Origin: Acidithiobacillus sp.
GTDB lineage: Bacteria; Pseudomonadota; Gammaproteobacteria; Acidithiobacillales; Acidithiobacillaceae
Direction: 5' to 3'
NCBI GenBank assembly: GCA_028697715.1
Contig: JAQVDS010000021.1
Location: 1-43,905 of the forward strand
DNA length: 43,905 bases
A program made the translations under genes and the position numbers. Of the stretch, positions 24,773 to 34,256 are shown one piece after another; position 1 is the stretch's first letter, and each line of letters starts with the position of its first letter. The notes beneath the pieces are model-generated. The model did not search any database, was not told where the DNA came from, and saw nothing but the letters and a program-made list of their open reading frames with translations.

Positions 24773-27154
24773 GTGATACAAAAGGACACATCGCGCCTTT
24801 CTAAGTGCGCTTATCCCCGTTTTTCGGTTCTGCGAGTGGCCTTGTTGGCCGCTGGTGTTTTGACTACCCATGCCGCTTTCGCTACGGACTCGGTAACTGC
24901 CCCAACCCAGTCCGCCATTTCCATTGGTGAGGTCAGCGCCGCGGTAGAGGCATCCACCTACCTCGGCAGCAAAGAGGCCAAGAGTCTCACCCAAAAGCAT
25001 AATTTCCATTCCGGGCAGTCCATCAAGGTGTTGGACAAGGCGCAAATGGCCGCGACGGGCCCAATGGGTGGCAGTGCCCAGGCGCTGAGCTACGCGCCCG
25101 GTGTTGGCGTTTCCGGTTATGGTTCCAGCGGTGCCACCAAAACCTCCATCAGCATCAATGGCATCAAGCAGGGTTGGGGTGGTTTTTCCGGTGGCCAGAT
25201 CGATGATGGCAGCCTTTCCGTCACCTTTGATGGTGTACCCATGGTCGATCCCTCCACCGGTTTGTGGCAGTCGCCGCAGGTACCGCAGACCGGCATTTTG
25301 CAGGGCATCGGCATAACTTATGGTCCCGGAAACCCGCAGGAGCGCTGGTACAACAATATCGGTGGACAGATCAATTTCGTACCCTTGCAACCGACAGCAA
25401 AACCGGGTGGTGACATCAAGCTGACCTATGGCAGCTATGATTCCAAAAACATCGTTTTCAATATTCGTACCGGCAATGTTGATGGCTGGTCCACCATCCT
25501 TGCTGGCGGCGCAGGTTCCTCCAATAGCTACCGCCAAAGTCCGGATGGCTTCAATAACCCCAGTTACAGTTACGCCTGGTTTTTGAAAACGCGCAAGACG
25601 TTCAGCAATGGTGATTTCTCGGTGGGGGCATATCTGGCGAAGGGTTCTGGCTATCGTCCGGTACCTATCCCTATCAACCCCATTGCCGGGGTGACCATGG
25701 ATGGCACCGCTGGCTCTGCGCTCTACAGCCAGGCCACCAGTAGCTTTTATTCGTCCTTGCCAAAAGATGTCTGGTTCAAGCAGGATAGCAATAGCACCTG
25801 GCTGCTCTACAGCAAACTGAATGTGGATCTGGACAAGGCCTGGTCGGTACACAATATGATCTGGTACCGCTACGGCCATCGTCTGCATTTTCACTACAAC
25901 AATTATGGATTGTCTAATCCCAGCAATCTGTACGAGTACAACAACCCCCATGACTCGGTCTATGGCGACAAGCTGTTTCTGACGGCCAAATTGCCCTACA
26001 ACGAGGTCAGCTTTGGCGGCTTCTTCCTGAATAGTAACTACAACACGAGGAATGCCTTCTATAATACCAACGCTCCATATTTTGGCTCGCGTCTGGTTCC
26101 GAATGCGCATTATCGGAGTGATTATTTCGACCAAACTGATTTGGCCGCGTTTTTTCAGGATCGCATCAGTCCCATGGCGACCCTGCACATCACCCCAGGG
26201 GTGCGGGTCATCAATTATCAGACCCGGTATACGCCAGCCGGCCAATCCGATTTTGCCGAGGCCTATGCTTTGTATCCGCAGAATGATCAGGGTGTATTGC
26301 CAGCGGCGAATACCAGTTTCACCCAGGTCGAGCCGTCCGTCGATTTCAATTGGCGCCCCATTCCTTGGTTAGCGGTGTTTGCCAATTATGCGCAGGCTTA
26401 CAAGGAACCACAGGTGGGTGGTGGCGGTGGTCTGTACCAGAAAAAGGCGCCTATCTATAACTTGGAGCGCAGCGCAGATTACAACGCTGGCGTGAAAATC
26501 CATTTTGATCATGCGGCGTTCTTGCACCATTTCCTGTTTACTGCGAGCTTTTATCATTTGCATTACAGCAACCAGTACATCCCTCTATATGACTCCAATA
26601 GCAACTATATTGGCGACGCCAATGGCGATTCGATCTATCAGGGTGTGAATCTAGCGTTGGATGACGAGATTTTGTATAACCTCGATCTCTTTATGAATGC
26701 CAACTTCGAGAAGGCTGTCTTTGCCCATTATGTGACCAGTGGCGTCTCTTATGATGGTTTGCCAGTGTCGAATGTGCCGAACAAGACCTTCAATATCGGC
26801 GTTACCTACCGTATGCCGCTAGCTGGTACGGTATTGCAGCCGCGCCTGTGGTATCAGTATGTGGGAGCGCAGGGCATGTTCAACAACAACACCGGCGCCC
26901 CGAGTGCAGAAAAGATGCCAGCCTACGGTACCCTGAATCTGGGTATTGACGAAAAAATCCCCACGATCGGCATGGTGCCCTTCCTGCGCCATGTGGATTT
27001 GAGTCTCAATATCCTCAACCTCACCAACAACCATTACAACGAGTTCCAGTACATCAGTTCTGGTGGTTTGTTGGGTGGTGATTCGGCCGGTCAGGTGCTG
27101 GCCCTTCCAGGTGCACCCATTACCGTTTACGGCAGTATCTCCGCACATTTCTGA
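24773..27154 (+). CDS. TonB-dependent outer-membrane receptor, putatively phosphate-regulated
   Basis: 793 residues. GTG start with AGGAG 7 bp upstream. Signal peptide (ALLAAGVLTTHAAFA), a plug domain (about 60-210) with SISINGIKQGWGGFSGG, VTFDGVPM and GPGNPQERWYNNIGGQINFV, then a 22-strand barrel rich in aromatic residues and ending in the canonical C-terminal Phe (VYGSISAHF). It takes up a large or scarce ligand using TonB energy; no TonB/ExbBD is in the window. The PHO-box-like repeats upstream suggest a phosphorus-containing or phosphate-linked substrate rather than a siderophore (inference). A second RND system follows on the same strand after 122 bp. The long minus-strand open frame across 24668-26245 is a codon-bias shadow. 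Confidence 0.9.
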   Translation: MIQKDTSRLSKCAYPRFSVLRVALLAAGVLTTHAAFATDSVTAPTQSAISIGEVSAAVEASTYLGSKEAKSLTQKHNFHSGQSIKVLDKAQMAATGPMGGSAQALSYAPGVGVSGYGSSGATKTSISINGIKQGWGGFSGGQIDDGSLSVTFDGVPMVDPSTGLWQSPQVPQTGILQGIGITYGPGNPQERWYNNIGGQINFVPLQPTAKPGGDIKLTYGSYDSKNIVFNIRTGNVDGWSTILAGGAGSSNSYRQSPDGFNNPSYSYAWFLKTRKTFSNGDFSVGAYLAKGSGYRPVPIPINPIAGVTMDGTAGSALYSQATSSFYSSLPKDVWFKQDSNSTWLLYSKLNVDLDKAWSVHNMIWYRYGHRLHFHYNNYGLSNPSNLYEYNNPHDSVYGDKLFLTAKLPYNEVSFGGFFLNSNYNTRNAFYNTNAPYFGSRLVPNAHYRSDYFDQTDLAAFFQDRISPMATLHITPGVRVINYQTRYTPAGQSDFAEAYALYPQNDQGVLPAANTSFTQVEPSVDFNWRPIPWLAVFANYAQAYKEPQVGGGGGLYQKKAPIYNLERSADYNAGVKIHFDHAAFLHHFLFTASFYHLHYSNQYIPLYDSNSNYIGDANGDSIYQGVNLALDDEILYNLDLFMNANFEKAVFAHYVTSGVSYDGLPVSNVPNKTFNIGVTYRMPLAGTVLQPRLWYQYVGAQGMFNNNTGAPSAEKMPAYGTLNLGIDEKIPTIGMVPFLRHVDLSLNILNLTNNHYNEFQYISSGGLLGGDSAGQVLALPGAPITVYGSISAHF

Positions 27155-27186
27155 TCGCGGATAAGTAGGGTAGGGCGTCGGCGCAG

Positions 27187-27207
27187 TGGGCGCCGGTGCC
27201 CATTTTT
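27187..27207 (+). terminator. Possible intrinsic terminator of the TonB-receptor gene
   Basis: TGGGC and GCCCA pair around a 6-nt loop and are followed directly by TTTTT, 32 bp after the receptor stop codon. The stem is short, so termination may be partial, leaving read-through into the second efflux operon. Confidence 0.4.
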
Positions 27208-27276
27208 GGTCTTGCGACGGCCTCCGAGCGCCGGTGGCTAATTGGCGACTAAGAGTTCCTTGTCATACTCTGAGGC

Positions 27277-28584
27277 ATGATCCGCAAAACATCGCCTTCC
27301 GTTACTTGGCGCCGTTGGGCCATTCTAATCGGCCTTGCCATGACCGTGTTCTGCATCGCGCCAGCGGTGCCGGCGGAATCGTGGACACTATCGGCAGCGG
27401 TGCAGCGCGGGATTGCCGAGCGGGCGCAGGTAGCCGCAGCCAAAGACCGGGCGGAGGGTAGTCGGGATCTGGCCGACGCGGCAGCTGCCAATCGTCTGCC
27501 GCAATTATCCCTTCGCTTGGCCAGCATCTGGACGGAAAGTCGTCAGGGCCGGCCACTTTTTGTTGCCGCCAATGGGCGTCGGGAGGCGATTGGTCAGATT
27601 GTGATTACCGCCCCCGTGTTTGATGCGCAGTTGCAAGCGCTGGCAAAGGCGGCACGGGCCAGCGCCACCGCTGCTCGGTATCAGGTTCTGCTGACCCAAT
27701 TACAGACGGCAGCGAGTGTTACCAACGTTTGGTATCAACTTGCCTTGGCGCAGGGGCAGGTCGCCTTTTGGCAGCAGACCGTAGCGTATGACAAGACGCT
27801 CGTGGCCCACAGTGCCAGAGCCTTTCATGCGGGCGCGGCGGCGCGCATCGACGTCGTGCAGACGCAACTACTCCTGACTCAGGCGCGCGCGCAACTGGAC
27901 CAGGCCCAGGTGCAGCAGCAGACCGCAGCACGGGAACTCAACCTGCAGTTGGGGCTTCCTGACGACGTTGCCGCGACCGCTGCAAAGCACTCGATCCCCG
28001 CTGCTGGCGCTTTTGGCTCCTTCGCCCAACTTTGGCAACGGATGCAGGCCCGTCAGCCTCTGTTACAGCTCGCCCAAAAAGAGATTGGGGTAGCGCGGGC
28101 CGCGAAGGCCGTGCAAAACGCCGCGTATCTGCCGGTAGTAAATGCTCAACTTGCCTATGGGATTGATGCCAATGGGGTTCCCTCTGGTCGGGACCTCGGC
28201 TGGCAGGCCGGGCTGGGTCTGACGATGCCGTTGTTTTCTTTTGGACGGCGTCAGGATCGGGTGGCGGCCGCCGATGCCAATGTGCAGGCACTGCGCGCCG
28301 ACCGGACGGCATTGCTGTTGCAGATGCATTCGCGCCTCAATCAGGATTGGGGCGCGTATCGAGCCGCCCAAGAAAATGCCTGCCACGCTAAAAGGATTGG
28401 CCGGGAAGCCAAACTGGTCTACCACATGACTCAGGAAGGTTTCCGCGCGGGTGCGCTCAACGCTCTGAATCTGGCGCAGGCGCAGAATGCCTGGATTCAG
28501 GCACGACTGACGGCCTTGCAAGCGGGGTTACGTATGAGCCTTGCGCGTCAGCAATTACTCCTCGACACAGGACAACTGCCATGA
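27277..28584 (+). CDS. TolC-family outer-membrane channel (second RND system)
   Basis: 435 residues; start ATG at 27277. Signal peptide (LIGLAMTVFCIAPAVPAESW), no lipobox, unlike the first system's channel. TolC repeats with long helices: AAANRLPQLSLRLASIWTES and, in the second half, AQLAYGIDANGVPSGRDLGW followed by the MPLFSFGRRQDRVAAADANV turn; inner helices are rich in Ala/Gln (ARAQLDQAQVQQQTAARELN). Its stop overlaps the adaptor start by 4 bp (ATGA), so this opens a TolC-MFP-RND operon. It is only distantly like the first channel. Confidence 0.88.
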   Translation: MIRKTSPSVTWRRWAILIGLAMTVFCIAPAVPAESWTLSAAVQRGIAERAQVAAAKDRAEGSRDLADAAAANRLPQLSLRLASIWTESRQGRPLFVAANGRREAIGQIVITAPVFDAQLQALAKAARASATAARYQVLLTQLQTAASVTNVWYQLALAQGQVAFWQQTVAYDKTLVAHSARAFHAGAAARIDVVQTQLLLTQARAQLDQAQVQQQTAARELNLQLGLPDDVAATAAKHSIPAAGAFGSFAQLWQRMQARQPLLQLAQKEIGVARAAKAVQNAAYLPVVNAQLAYGIDANGVPSGRDLGWQAGLGLTMPLFSFGRRQDRVAAADANVQALRADRTALLLQMHSRLNQDWGAYRAAQENACHAKRIGREAKLVYHMTQEGFRAGALNALNLAQAQNAWIQARLTALQAGLRMSLARQQLLLDTGQLP

Positions 28585-29573
28585 ACTTCGATCGTCACCT
28601 CTGGCCCTGGTTGCTCCTCCTGTTGCTGATACCGTCGCCCAGCGTGCTGGCAGCGGAGATCACGGTACAGGTGGCCAGAGTAGAGGCTGGGGCGGCGCAG
28701 ACCAAAGTATTGGCGTTGGGGGAGGTACGCAGTCGTGCGGCCGTCACGCTGGTGGCTCCGGTCACGGGTCGGCTACTCGGACCATTGCGTGCGGATGGTC
28801 CGGTTCGGCAGGGAGCGTTGCTGGGGCGGATACAGGTCGCAGGGCTCCCGGCGCGGGTGGCGGCGGCGCAGGAGCAGCAGGACTACGCCAAGAACGCGCT
28901 GCAACGGGCGCAAAAACTGTTTGACGACGGGGTCATCGCTCGGGAGCAAGTGGATGCGGCGCGCCTGGCAGCGCGTCAGGCAGGAGACGCCCTGAGCGCT
29001 TTGCAGCAGGAGTCCGCACAACTACAAATCACGGCGCCGGTTGCAGGGCTGCTGCAGTATCTGGTCCCGGTGGGTACCCTGCTGGCGGCAGGAACACCCA
29101 TCGCCCGCATCGAGGGGCGTGGCAAGCCCTGGATACAGGCTCTGGTCCCACCCCAGGTGGCAGGAACCTTGTTCGTGGGCGATACGGTGCAGATCAAAGT
29201 TATGGGCCGCAAGCTTGCCGGCAGGGTGCGCAGCGTGGGGCAAAGTGCGCGCCAATCGGGCCTGGTAGCCGTGCTCATCAATCTGCCCAAGCAGAGCAAT
29301 CTGCTTCCGGGGGAATGGGTGGAGCTTCATTTGCCGGTTGTTCTCTCGCATCCTGCACGTTTCGCGGTGCCGGCACAAGCCGTCGTCATGCGCGGTGCTG
29401 AGGTCTATGTCTGGCGCGTAGACCAGGGCAGGGCGCAGGCAGTACCGGTACAGATCGTCGCGCGGACGGAAAACAGGGTGCTGATCCGAGGGGCCTTGCA
29501 GTGCGGTCAAGTGGTCGTCACCCGTGGCAATACCCGGCTCAGCCCAGGCGTGGCGGTAGCGGTACAACCATGA
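28581..29573 (+). CDS. Periplasmic adaptor (membrane fusion protein) of the second RND system
   Basis: 330 residues; ATG overlaps the preceding TolC stop. Signal peptide (WLLLLLLIPSPSVLAAEITV). Lipoyl halves VTGRLLGPLRADGPVRQGAL and LQITAPVAGLLQYLVPVGTL flank a short coiled-coil hairpin (AAQEQQDYAKNALQRAQKLF), shorter than in the first adaptor. Barrel domain and a C-terminal membrane-proximal part with VVVTRGNTRLSPGVAV follow. Coupled to the permease gene by ATGA. Confidence 0.9.
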   Translation: MNFDRHLWPWLLLLLLIPSPSVLAAEITVQVARVEAGAAQTKVLALGEVRSRAAVTLVAPVTGRLLGPLRADGPVRQGALLGRIQVAGLPARVAAAQEQQDYAKNALQRAQKLFDDGVIAREQVDAARLAARQAGDALSALQQESAQLQITAPVAGLLQYLVPVGTLLAAGTPIARIEGRGKPWIQALVPPQVAGTLFVGDTVQIKVMGRKLAGRVRSVGQSARQSGLVAVLINLPKQSNLLPGEWVELHLPVVLSHPARFAVPAQAVVMRGAEVYVWRVDQGRAQAVPVQIVARTENRVLIRGALQCGQVVVTRGNTRLSPGVAVAVQP

Positions 29574-32500
29574 TGCGCCGCTACCTGCAGTTTCTCTGGG
29601 AAACGCGCAGCACGCTCTTCCTTCTGGTACTGCTCTTGCTTGCCTCTGGCACTTACGCCTTCCTCAACATGCCCGAAAGTGTCTTCCCTCCCGTCGCCTT
29701 TCCCAAGGTGGCGGTGCTGGTGCATACCCAGGACCTGCCGGTGAAGGTCATGCTGCTGCAGGTAACGCGACCTCTGGAAGAGGCGGCCAAGGGGGAGCCC
29801 GGCGTTACCCTGGTACGTGCCCAGACCGGCAATGGCCTGAGCAAGCTGCATATCTATTTCCGCCGAGGAACATCCCCGGAACAAGCCTACCTCCTTCTGC
29901 AAGCGCGTCTGTCCCAGATCCCGCTCCCCCCGGGGGCGACCCTGTCCGTGCGCTTGATGACACCCAACATCTATCCCCTACTGGAATATGCCCTGGTTTC
30001 CCGTCACCTGGACAGCTCCGCCATGATGGCGACCTTTGCTTTCACCCTGCGGCCTGCCCTTCTGTCCCTTCCGGGTGTCTATCATGTCGACGCGACGGGG
30101 CGCGGATGGCCCGAGGTTCGGGTGACCCTCAGCCCGCGTCGTCTGGCGCAATACCACCTCAGCAGTACAGCGGTCGTAAATGCCTTGCGGGCCTATCAGG
30201 GGCCGTATTTCTCCGGCGTCCTGCACGCCTACCATGAGCAATTTCTGCTGACGACGGCACCACGGCCGGAGAGTATCACTGCTTTGGCCGCGCTTGCTTT
30301 GCCCATTGGACCGGCCAATGCCCAGGGTATCCGCGCGCCTCTCGCCTTGGGTAGCCTCGGCCAGATTCAGATTGGACCGCCGCCACGTATGCGCGATGCG
30401 GCCGTGCTGGGTTGGCCGCATGCACTGATTCTGGATGTTTCCGCGCAGCAGGGCGCAGATCAGGTCAAAGTAGCAAGCGCAGCGCAGGCAAAACTACGGG
30501 AGCTTGCACAGCACCTTCCACCGCAGATGCATCTGGTTCCTATCTATGACCTGAGTCATCTGATCCATTCCAGTCTGCGGGATGTCTGGATTGCGCTGGC
30601 GTTGGGCACCGCCCTCGCTTTTCTGGTGGTACTACTTTTTCTTGGGCGCCTGGACGCGGCCCTGTCGACCCTGGCGGTCGTGCCACTTGCGTTGGCGGCC
30701 ACGTTGCTGACCTTGCACGCCCTCGGCTTTGGCATCGATATCATGACCTTGGGGGGGATTACCGCAGCCATTGGCGCGCTGGTGGACCATGCCATCGTCA
30801 TCATCGAGCGCGGCATTCACGGCCTCCATGAGGAAGATGCCGAAGCCCGGCGAGCGCGTGCCCTGCAACGGATTCATGACATCCTGCCGCTGATGAGTTT
30901 TGCCACCCTCACCGCCTGCGTCGTATTTCTGCCGTTGGTTTTTCTGTCGGGGACCGTAGGGCTCTTGTTCCGCAGTATGGCGCTGGCGATTGTCATTGCC
31001 CTGGTTACCTCGCAGATCATTGCGCTGACGGTGACGCCCATTCTGGCCCTGTGGGTGGCGGGGCGTGCGCGGCGGCAGCATCGGTTATGGGGCGAGCGAT
31101 GGTTACGGCGCCACTATGGGCACCTGCTACTTGCTGGCATGCGCCGTCCCTGGCTGGCGGTACCGCTGGTGCTCGCCCTTCTGCTGCTTGCCGGGGTAGG
31201 GGGAACGCAGCTTCCCACGGCCTTCCTGCCCCATTGGGATGAAGGAATCTTTGTCGTTCCGTTTCGGACGCCCGTCGGAAGCAGTGTTCGTGAGACCACG
31301 CAGGTTGGCCGAAGGCTGATGGCGATTGCCCAGCGCAACCCCAATGTGGAGCGGGTCTCGCTGGTGGTCGGACGGGGCTTGGGGAATGCCTACGCCACGC
31401 CCAACAAGGGTGGTTTGACGATCCTGCTTAAGAATGATCGCAGGCAAACGACCGAGCAGGTCATGCAGTCCCTGCGCCGGGAGTTTCGCGCCGCAGAACC
31501 CAATCTGACCACGCTGGAAACGCAGCAGATCATGATCAATCGGCTGGGAAACCTGTCGGGTTCCCATGCCCCACTGGTCATCCAGCTATTTGGCAGTGAC
31601 TCCCGCCAGTTGCAGGCCGTGGCCGCTGCCCTGACCAAGAAACTGCAAGCCAGCAATGCGTTTCAGTCGATTGTCCTGAAGGCGCCATCCGCCGGACCCG
31701 AGATCCAGATACGACCCACTGCACTCGCCTCGATGGAAGGACTTCCCCCGCAAGCGATTGCCAATGCTCTGAAGACGCGGTTCTGGGGGGAAACGGCGGG
31801 CTTTCTGTTACACGGAGAGCAGATCCTGCCCATCGCTGTCCACGTGGCACCGGCTCCGGGTACTACGCCGCAAACCCTGGGCAAGACGCTCCTCGCCTTG
31901 CCGAACGGTACTTTGGCGCCGCTGGCGCTGAGTGCCGATACCTACCTGCGGGGAGTGGTGCCCTACGCCACCTATCAGAACCTGGTGCCGGATGCCGAAA
32001 TCAAGTTCCAGCCCCGTGCCGGCGAGGGACTGTCGACGGCTGCCAGTCGCGCGCATTCCATCATTGCGCAGATGGGCCTGCCGGTGGGCGTCACCAGCCA
32101 GATCGCCGGCTATTATCAGGAACAGCAGCAGGGCTTTCGGCAGATGCTCATCATTCTGGGCGCTGCCTTGCTCATCCTCTTGGTCCTGCTGGGATTCCAG
32201 TTTGGCAGCCAGCGTGCGGCGTGGGTGGCGCTGGTCTCGGTGGCACTGTCCGCCCCCGGAGCGCTGCTCCTGCTGCTGCTTACCGGTACCGATCTGGACA
32301 GTACGGCGTTTTTGGGCATTCTCCTGGTCTTCGCCATCGCGGTGAACAACGTCATCCTGATCTTTGCCCGGGCTCGGCAGTTGGGGGGTAATCATCCACG
32401 GCCATCCCTGGTCGCACTGGCGGCGCGCCAGCGCCTGCGCCCTATTCTCATGACCATGCTGGCAGATGTCCTCGGTTTTCTGCCGCTGGCGCTGGGCATT

Positions 32501-32662
32501 GGGCACGGAACCGATCTTCTGCAAGCCCTGGCGCTCGCTGTCATGGGTGGATTGCTCGTCGCCACCCTGATGACGCTGTGGCTGGCGCCCGTTCTGTATT
32601 CCGGTTTTTCACAAGTCTCTGCGAGGATGATATGGAAGAAAGCGCTTGGCCATCCCAACTGA
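29570..32662 (+). CDS. RND efflux pump permease (second system)
   Basis: 1030 residues. ATG at 29570 overlaps the adaptor stop as ATGA; the frame upstream of it runs inside the adaptor gene. The 12-helix RND layout is complete. TM4 carries AIGALVDHAIVIIERG: only one Asp of the usual pair remains, the second is His. A later helix has VFAIAVNNVILIFARARQLG, with VNN as in some HAE-type pumps. The two pumps of this window thus differ at the proton-relay residues, hinting at different substrates or coupling. A perfect hairpin ACCGCC-CT-GGCGGT follows at 32675-32688, without a T-run. Confidence 0.92.
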   Translation: MMRRYLQFLWETRSTLFLLVLLLLASGTYAFLNMPESVFPPVAFPKVAVLVHTQDLPVKVMLLQVTRPLEEAAKGEPGVTLVRAQTGNGLSKLHIYFRRGTSPEQAYLLLQARLSQIPLPPGATLSVRLMTPNIYPLLEYALVSRHLDSSAMMATFAFTLRPALLSLPGVYHVDATGRGWPEVRVTLSPRRLAQYHLSSTAVVNALRAYQGPYFSGVLHAYHEQFLLTTAPRPESITALAALALPIGPANAQGIRAPLALGSLGQIQIGPPPRMRDAAVLGWPHALILDVSAQQGADQVKVASAAQAKLRELAQHLPPQMHLVPIYDLSHLIHSSLRDVWIALALGTALAFLVVLLFLGRLDAALSTLAVVPLALAATLLTLHALGFGIDIMTLGGITAAIGALVDHAIVIIERGIHGLHEEDAEARRARALQRIHDILPLMSFATLTACVVFLPLVFLSGTVGLLFRSMALAIVIALVTSQIIALTVTPILALWVAGRARRQHRLWGERWLRRHYGHLLLAGMRRPWLAVPLVLALLLLAGVGGTQLPTAFLPHWDEGIFVVPFRTPVGSSVRETTQVGRRLMAIAQRNPNVERVSLVVGRGLGNAYATPNKGGLTILLKNDRRQTTEQVMQSLRREFRAAEPNLTTLETQQIMINRLGNLSGSHAPLVIQLFGSDSRQLQAVAAALTKKLQASNAFQSIVLKAPSAGPEIQIRPTALASMEGLPPQAIANALKTRFWGETAGFLLHGEQILPIAVHVAPAPGTTPQTLGKTLLALPNGTLAPLALSADTYLRGVVPYATYQNLVPDAEIKFQPRAGEGLSTAASRAHSIIAQMGLPVGVTSQIAGYYQEQQQGFRQMLIILGAALLILLVLLGFQFGSQRAAWVALVSVALSAPGALLLLLLTGTDLDSTAFLGILLVFAIAVNNVILIFARARQLGGNHPRPSLVALAARQRLRPILMTMLADVLGFLPLALGIGHGTDLLQALALAVMGGLLVATLMTLWLAPVLYSGFSQVSARMIWKKALGHPN

Positions 32663-32725
32663 AATGACTGCATACCGCCCTGGCGGTTCTAGCAACGTTT
32701 CAGCTCTTCAGTCAGTTGAAAATGC

Positions 32726-32857
32726 ATGCGATCTGGAAGCATTCATTCCTTGGTAGCAAATCTCTTGTGGGCCTACTGGGGCGGACATATCGCCATGGCC
32801 TTGCTGCACGCCCTGAAAAACCCGCGCATCCTGCGGATTTTCGTGCCGGAGACATAG
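32726..32857 (+). pseudogene. Possible remnant of a cytochrome b561-like membrane protein
   Basis: A 43-codon frame reads as one amphipathic/hydrophobic helix with a His near its middle (AYWGGHIAMALLHALKNPRI), like the last haem-ligand helix of cytochrome b561-type proteins (family pattern recalled, not searched). No other part of such a gene is seen, and the rest of the gap 32663-33010 shows no confident gene. It could instead be a small true membrane peptide. Confidence 0.25.
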
Positions 32858-33010
32858 TCTCAATACCCTGGCACCGGTATCTGGCTGAAGAGTCACCGCT
32901 CGTCGCTGGTCAATGCTGCTCGCCGTGCTTTCTGGCCCCACCGCCTTGCAATCCTATCGGATTATGCTAATTACCTTTACATCTGATTATATGGAATGGG
33001 AAAGATATTT

Positions 33011-33808
33011 ATGAGCGTATTGCTGTACGATGACGGTGAACACAAGTGCGTCGCGTTTACAGACCTGGTGGAAGGAGAAGGCATCCAGGCCAACCAATTT
33101 TTGATTGTCCACCATGGTGAGGGGATGTTGCTCGATCCGGGTGGCAATCTGACCTATAAAAACCTTCTTGCCGGCATGGCCGACTATTTTTTGCCAGCGC
33201 ATCTGGACTATGTTTTTGCCTCCCACGAAGATCCGGATATCGTTGCCTCGGCCAATGGCTGGCTTCTGATCACCGATGCCAAGATTCTCATTGCCCAGGA
33301 GTGGACCCGCTTTCTGCCACACTTCTGTTCCAAAGGGATGACTGCCGGGCGGGTCATTGGCATTCCCGCGCAAGGCGCTGTGGTCTCCCTCGCGGGGCAA
33401 GACTTGCATCTCATTCCTGCCCACTACCTGCACGCAGTAGGCAACTTTCAGGTCTATGACCCGCGCAGCAAGATCCTGTTTTCCGGAGATATTGGCGCCA
33501 ATCTGGTCAGCGGCGAAGCGGCCATGCATCCCATCGAGGGTGCAGAAGCCTTCCATGCACACCGCGCGGCATCGGGCATGGATGCCTTCCATCGCCGCTA
33601 CATGGGGGGTAACAAGGTTTGTCGACTCTGGGCACAGATGCTGCGCAGCATGGATGTCGACTGGATCGTGCCGCAGCATGGCGCTTCTTTCAAAAGTAAA
33701 GAGACCGTCCATGCCTTTCTCGATTGGTTTGCCGAGCTGGAATGTGGCCTCGACCTGCTGCGTGAAGACGATTTCCGATTCCCTATCCCCAACGGAGAAC
33801 CGCTATGA
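33011..33808 (+). CDS. Oxygen-binding di-iron protein (ODP), metallo-beta-lactamase fold
   Basis: 265 residues; start at 33011 with GGGAAAG 6 bp upstream (an ATG at 32996 lacks one). The fold matches the N-terminal domain of flavodiiron proteins without a flavodoxin part. Metal ligands can be placed: H72, D74 and D76 in ASHEDPDIVAS, His in IPAHYLHAVGNF (H138, H141), D160 in LFSGDIGAN and H223 in VPQHGA. The HxDPDI and HYLHAVGNF patterns are those of ODP-type proteins, some of which bind O2 stably and feed chemotaxis in spirochaetes. Overlaps the Roadblock gene by ATGA. Most likely a cytosolic oxygen/redox sensor rather than a hydrolase; this is inferred from family. Confidence 0.85.
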   Translation: MSVLLYDDGEHKCVAFTDLVEGEGIQANQFLIVHHGEGMLLDPGGNLTYKNLLAGMADYFLPAHLDYVFASHEDPDIVASANGWLLITDAKILIAQEWTRFLPHFCSKGMTAGRVIGIPAQGAVVSLAGQDLHLIPAHYLHAVGNFQVYDPRSKILFSGDIGANLVSGEAAMHPIEGAEAFHAHRAASGMDAFHRRYMGGNKVCRLWAQMLRSMDVDWIVPQHGASFKSKETVHAFLDWFAELECGLDLLREDDFRFPIPNGEPL

Positions 33809-34149
33809 GTCCAGAGAAATTTCAGAGCTTGTCGAGCCGGATCCACGCCGCTGTGGCCAACGTTCGCGGTATCGCCTTGATTTCCAGCGATGGGGCAATT
33901 CTGCACTACGAAGGGGAAAAGGTAGCCGACGAGCGGCTCATGGGGGTGGCCGGAGCGGCGGTAATGCGCGTGGCAGAACTTGTTGGAGATGGCCTTGCCG
34001 AATGTGCAACGCAGGAGATCATCATCCGCTGCCAGAAGCACGTCGCCCTGTTTCTCCCCCAAAGTGCCGATACCCTGCTGATGGTTGTGTTCCCCGCCGA
34101 TGCTAATGCCCATGGCTTGGGTCAGCAGATTATGGCTCTGGATGGCTGA
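33805..34149 (+). CDS. Roadblock/LC7-domain protein
   Basis: 114 residues. Alternating alpha-beta pattern of the Roadblock/LC7 (MglB-like) fold: a leading helix, strand VRGIALISSDGAILHYEG, the long helix LMGVAGAAVMRVAELVGDG, then strands EIIIRCQKHVALFLP and LLMVVFPADA with a final helix. Such proteins dimerise and often act as GTPase-activating or scaffolding partners of Ras-like MglA GTPases; no such GTPase lies in the window. The ATGA overlap with the ODP gene means equal expression, pointing to a complex between the two (inference). Confidence 0.82.
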   Translation: MSPEKFQSLSSRIHAAVANVRGIALISSDGAILHYEGEKVADERLMGVAGAAVMRVAELVGDGLAECATQEIIIRCQKHVALFLPQSADTLLMVVFPADANAHGLGQQIMALDG

Positions 34150-34256
34150 GCTGGGCAGCTAATCTGTCAGGCCCCGCTTTTCTGTTGAATGGCGGGATCC
34201 CAAAATATCGCCTATCTGACGAATCGGTCCGTCGATATGCCAGGGGTCCCCTTGTT

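Noticed and set aside
24668..26245. 525-codon minus-strand open frame opposite the TonB receptor
   Set aside because: It lies fully antisense to a clearly recognised receptor gene, has no ribosome site or family motif, and is explained by codon bias of the plus-strand gene.
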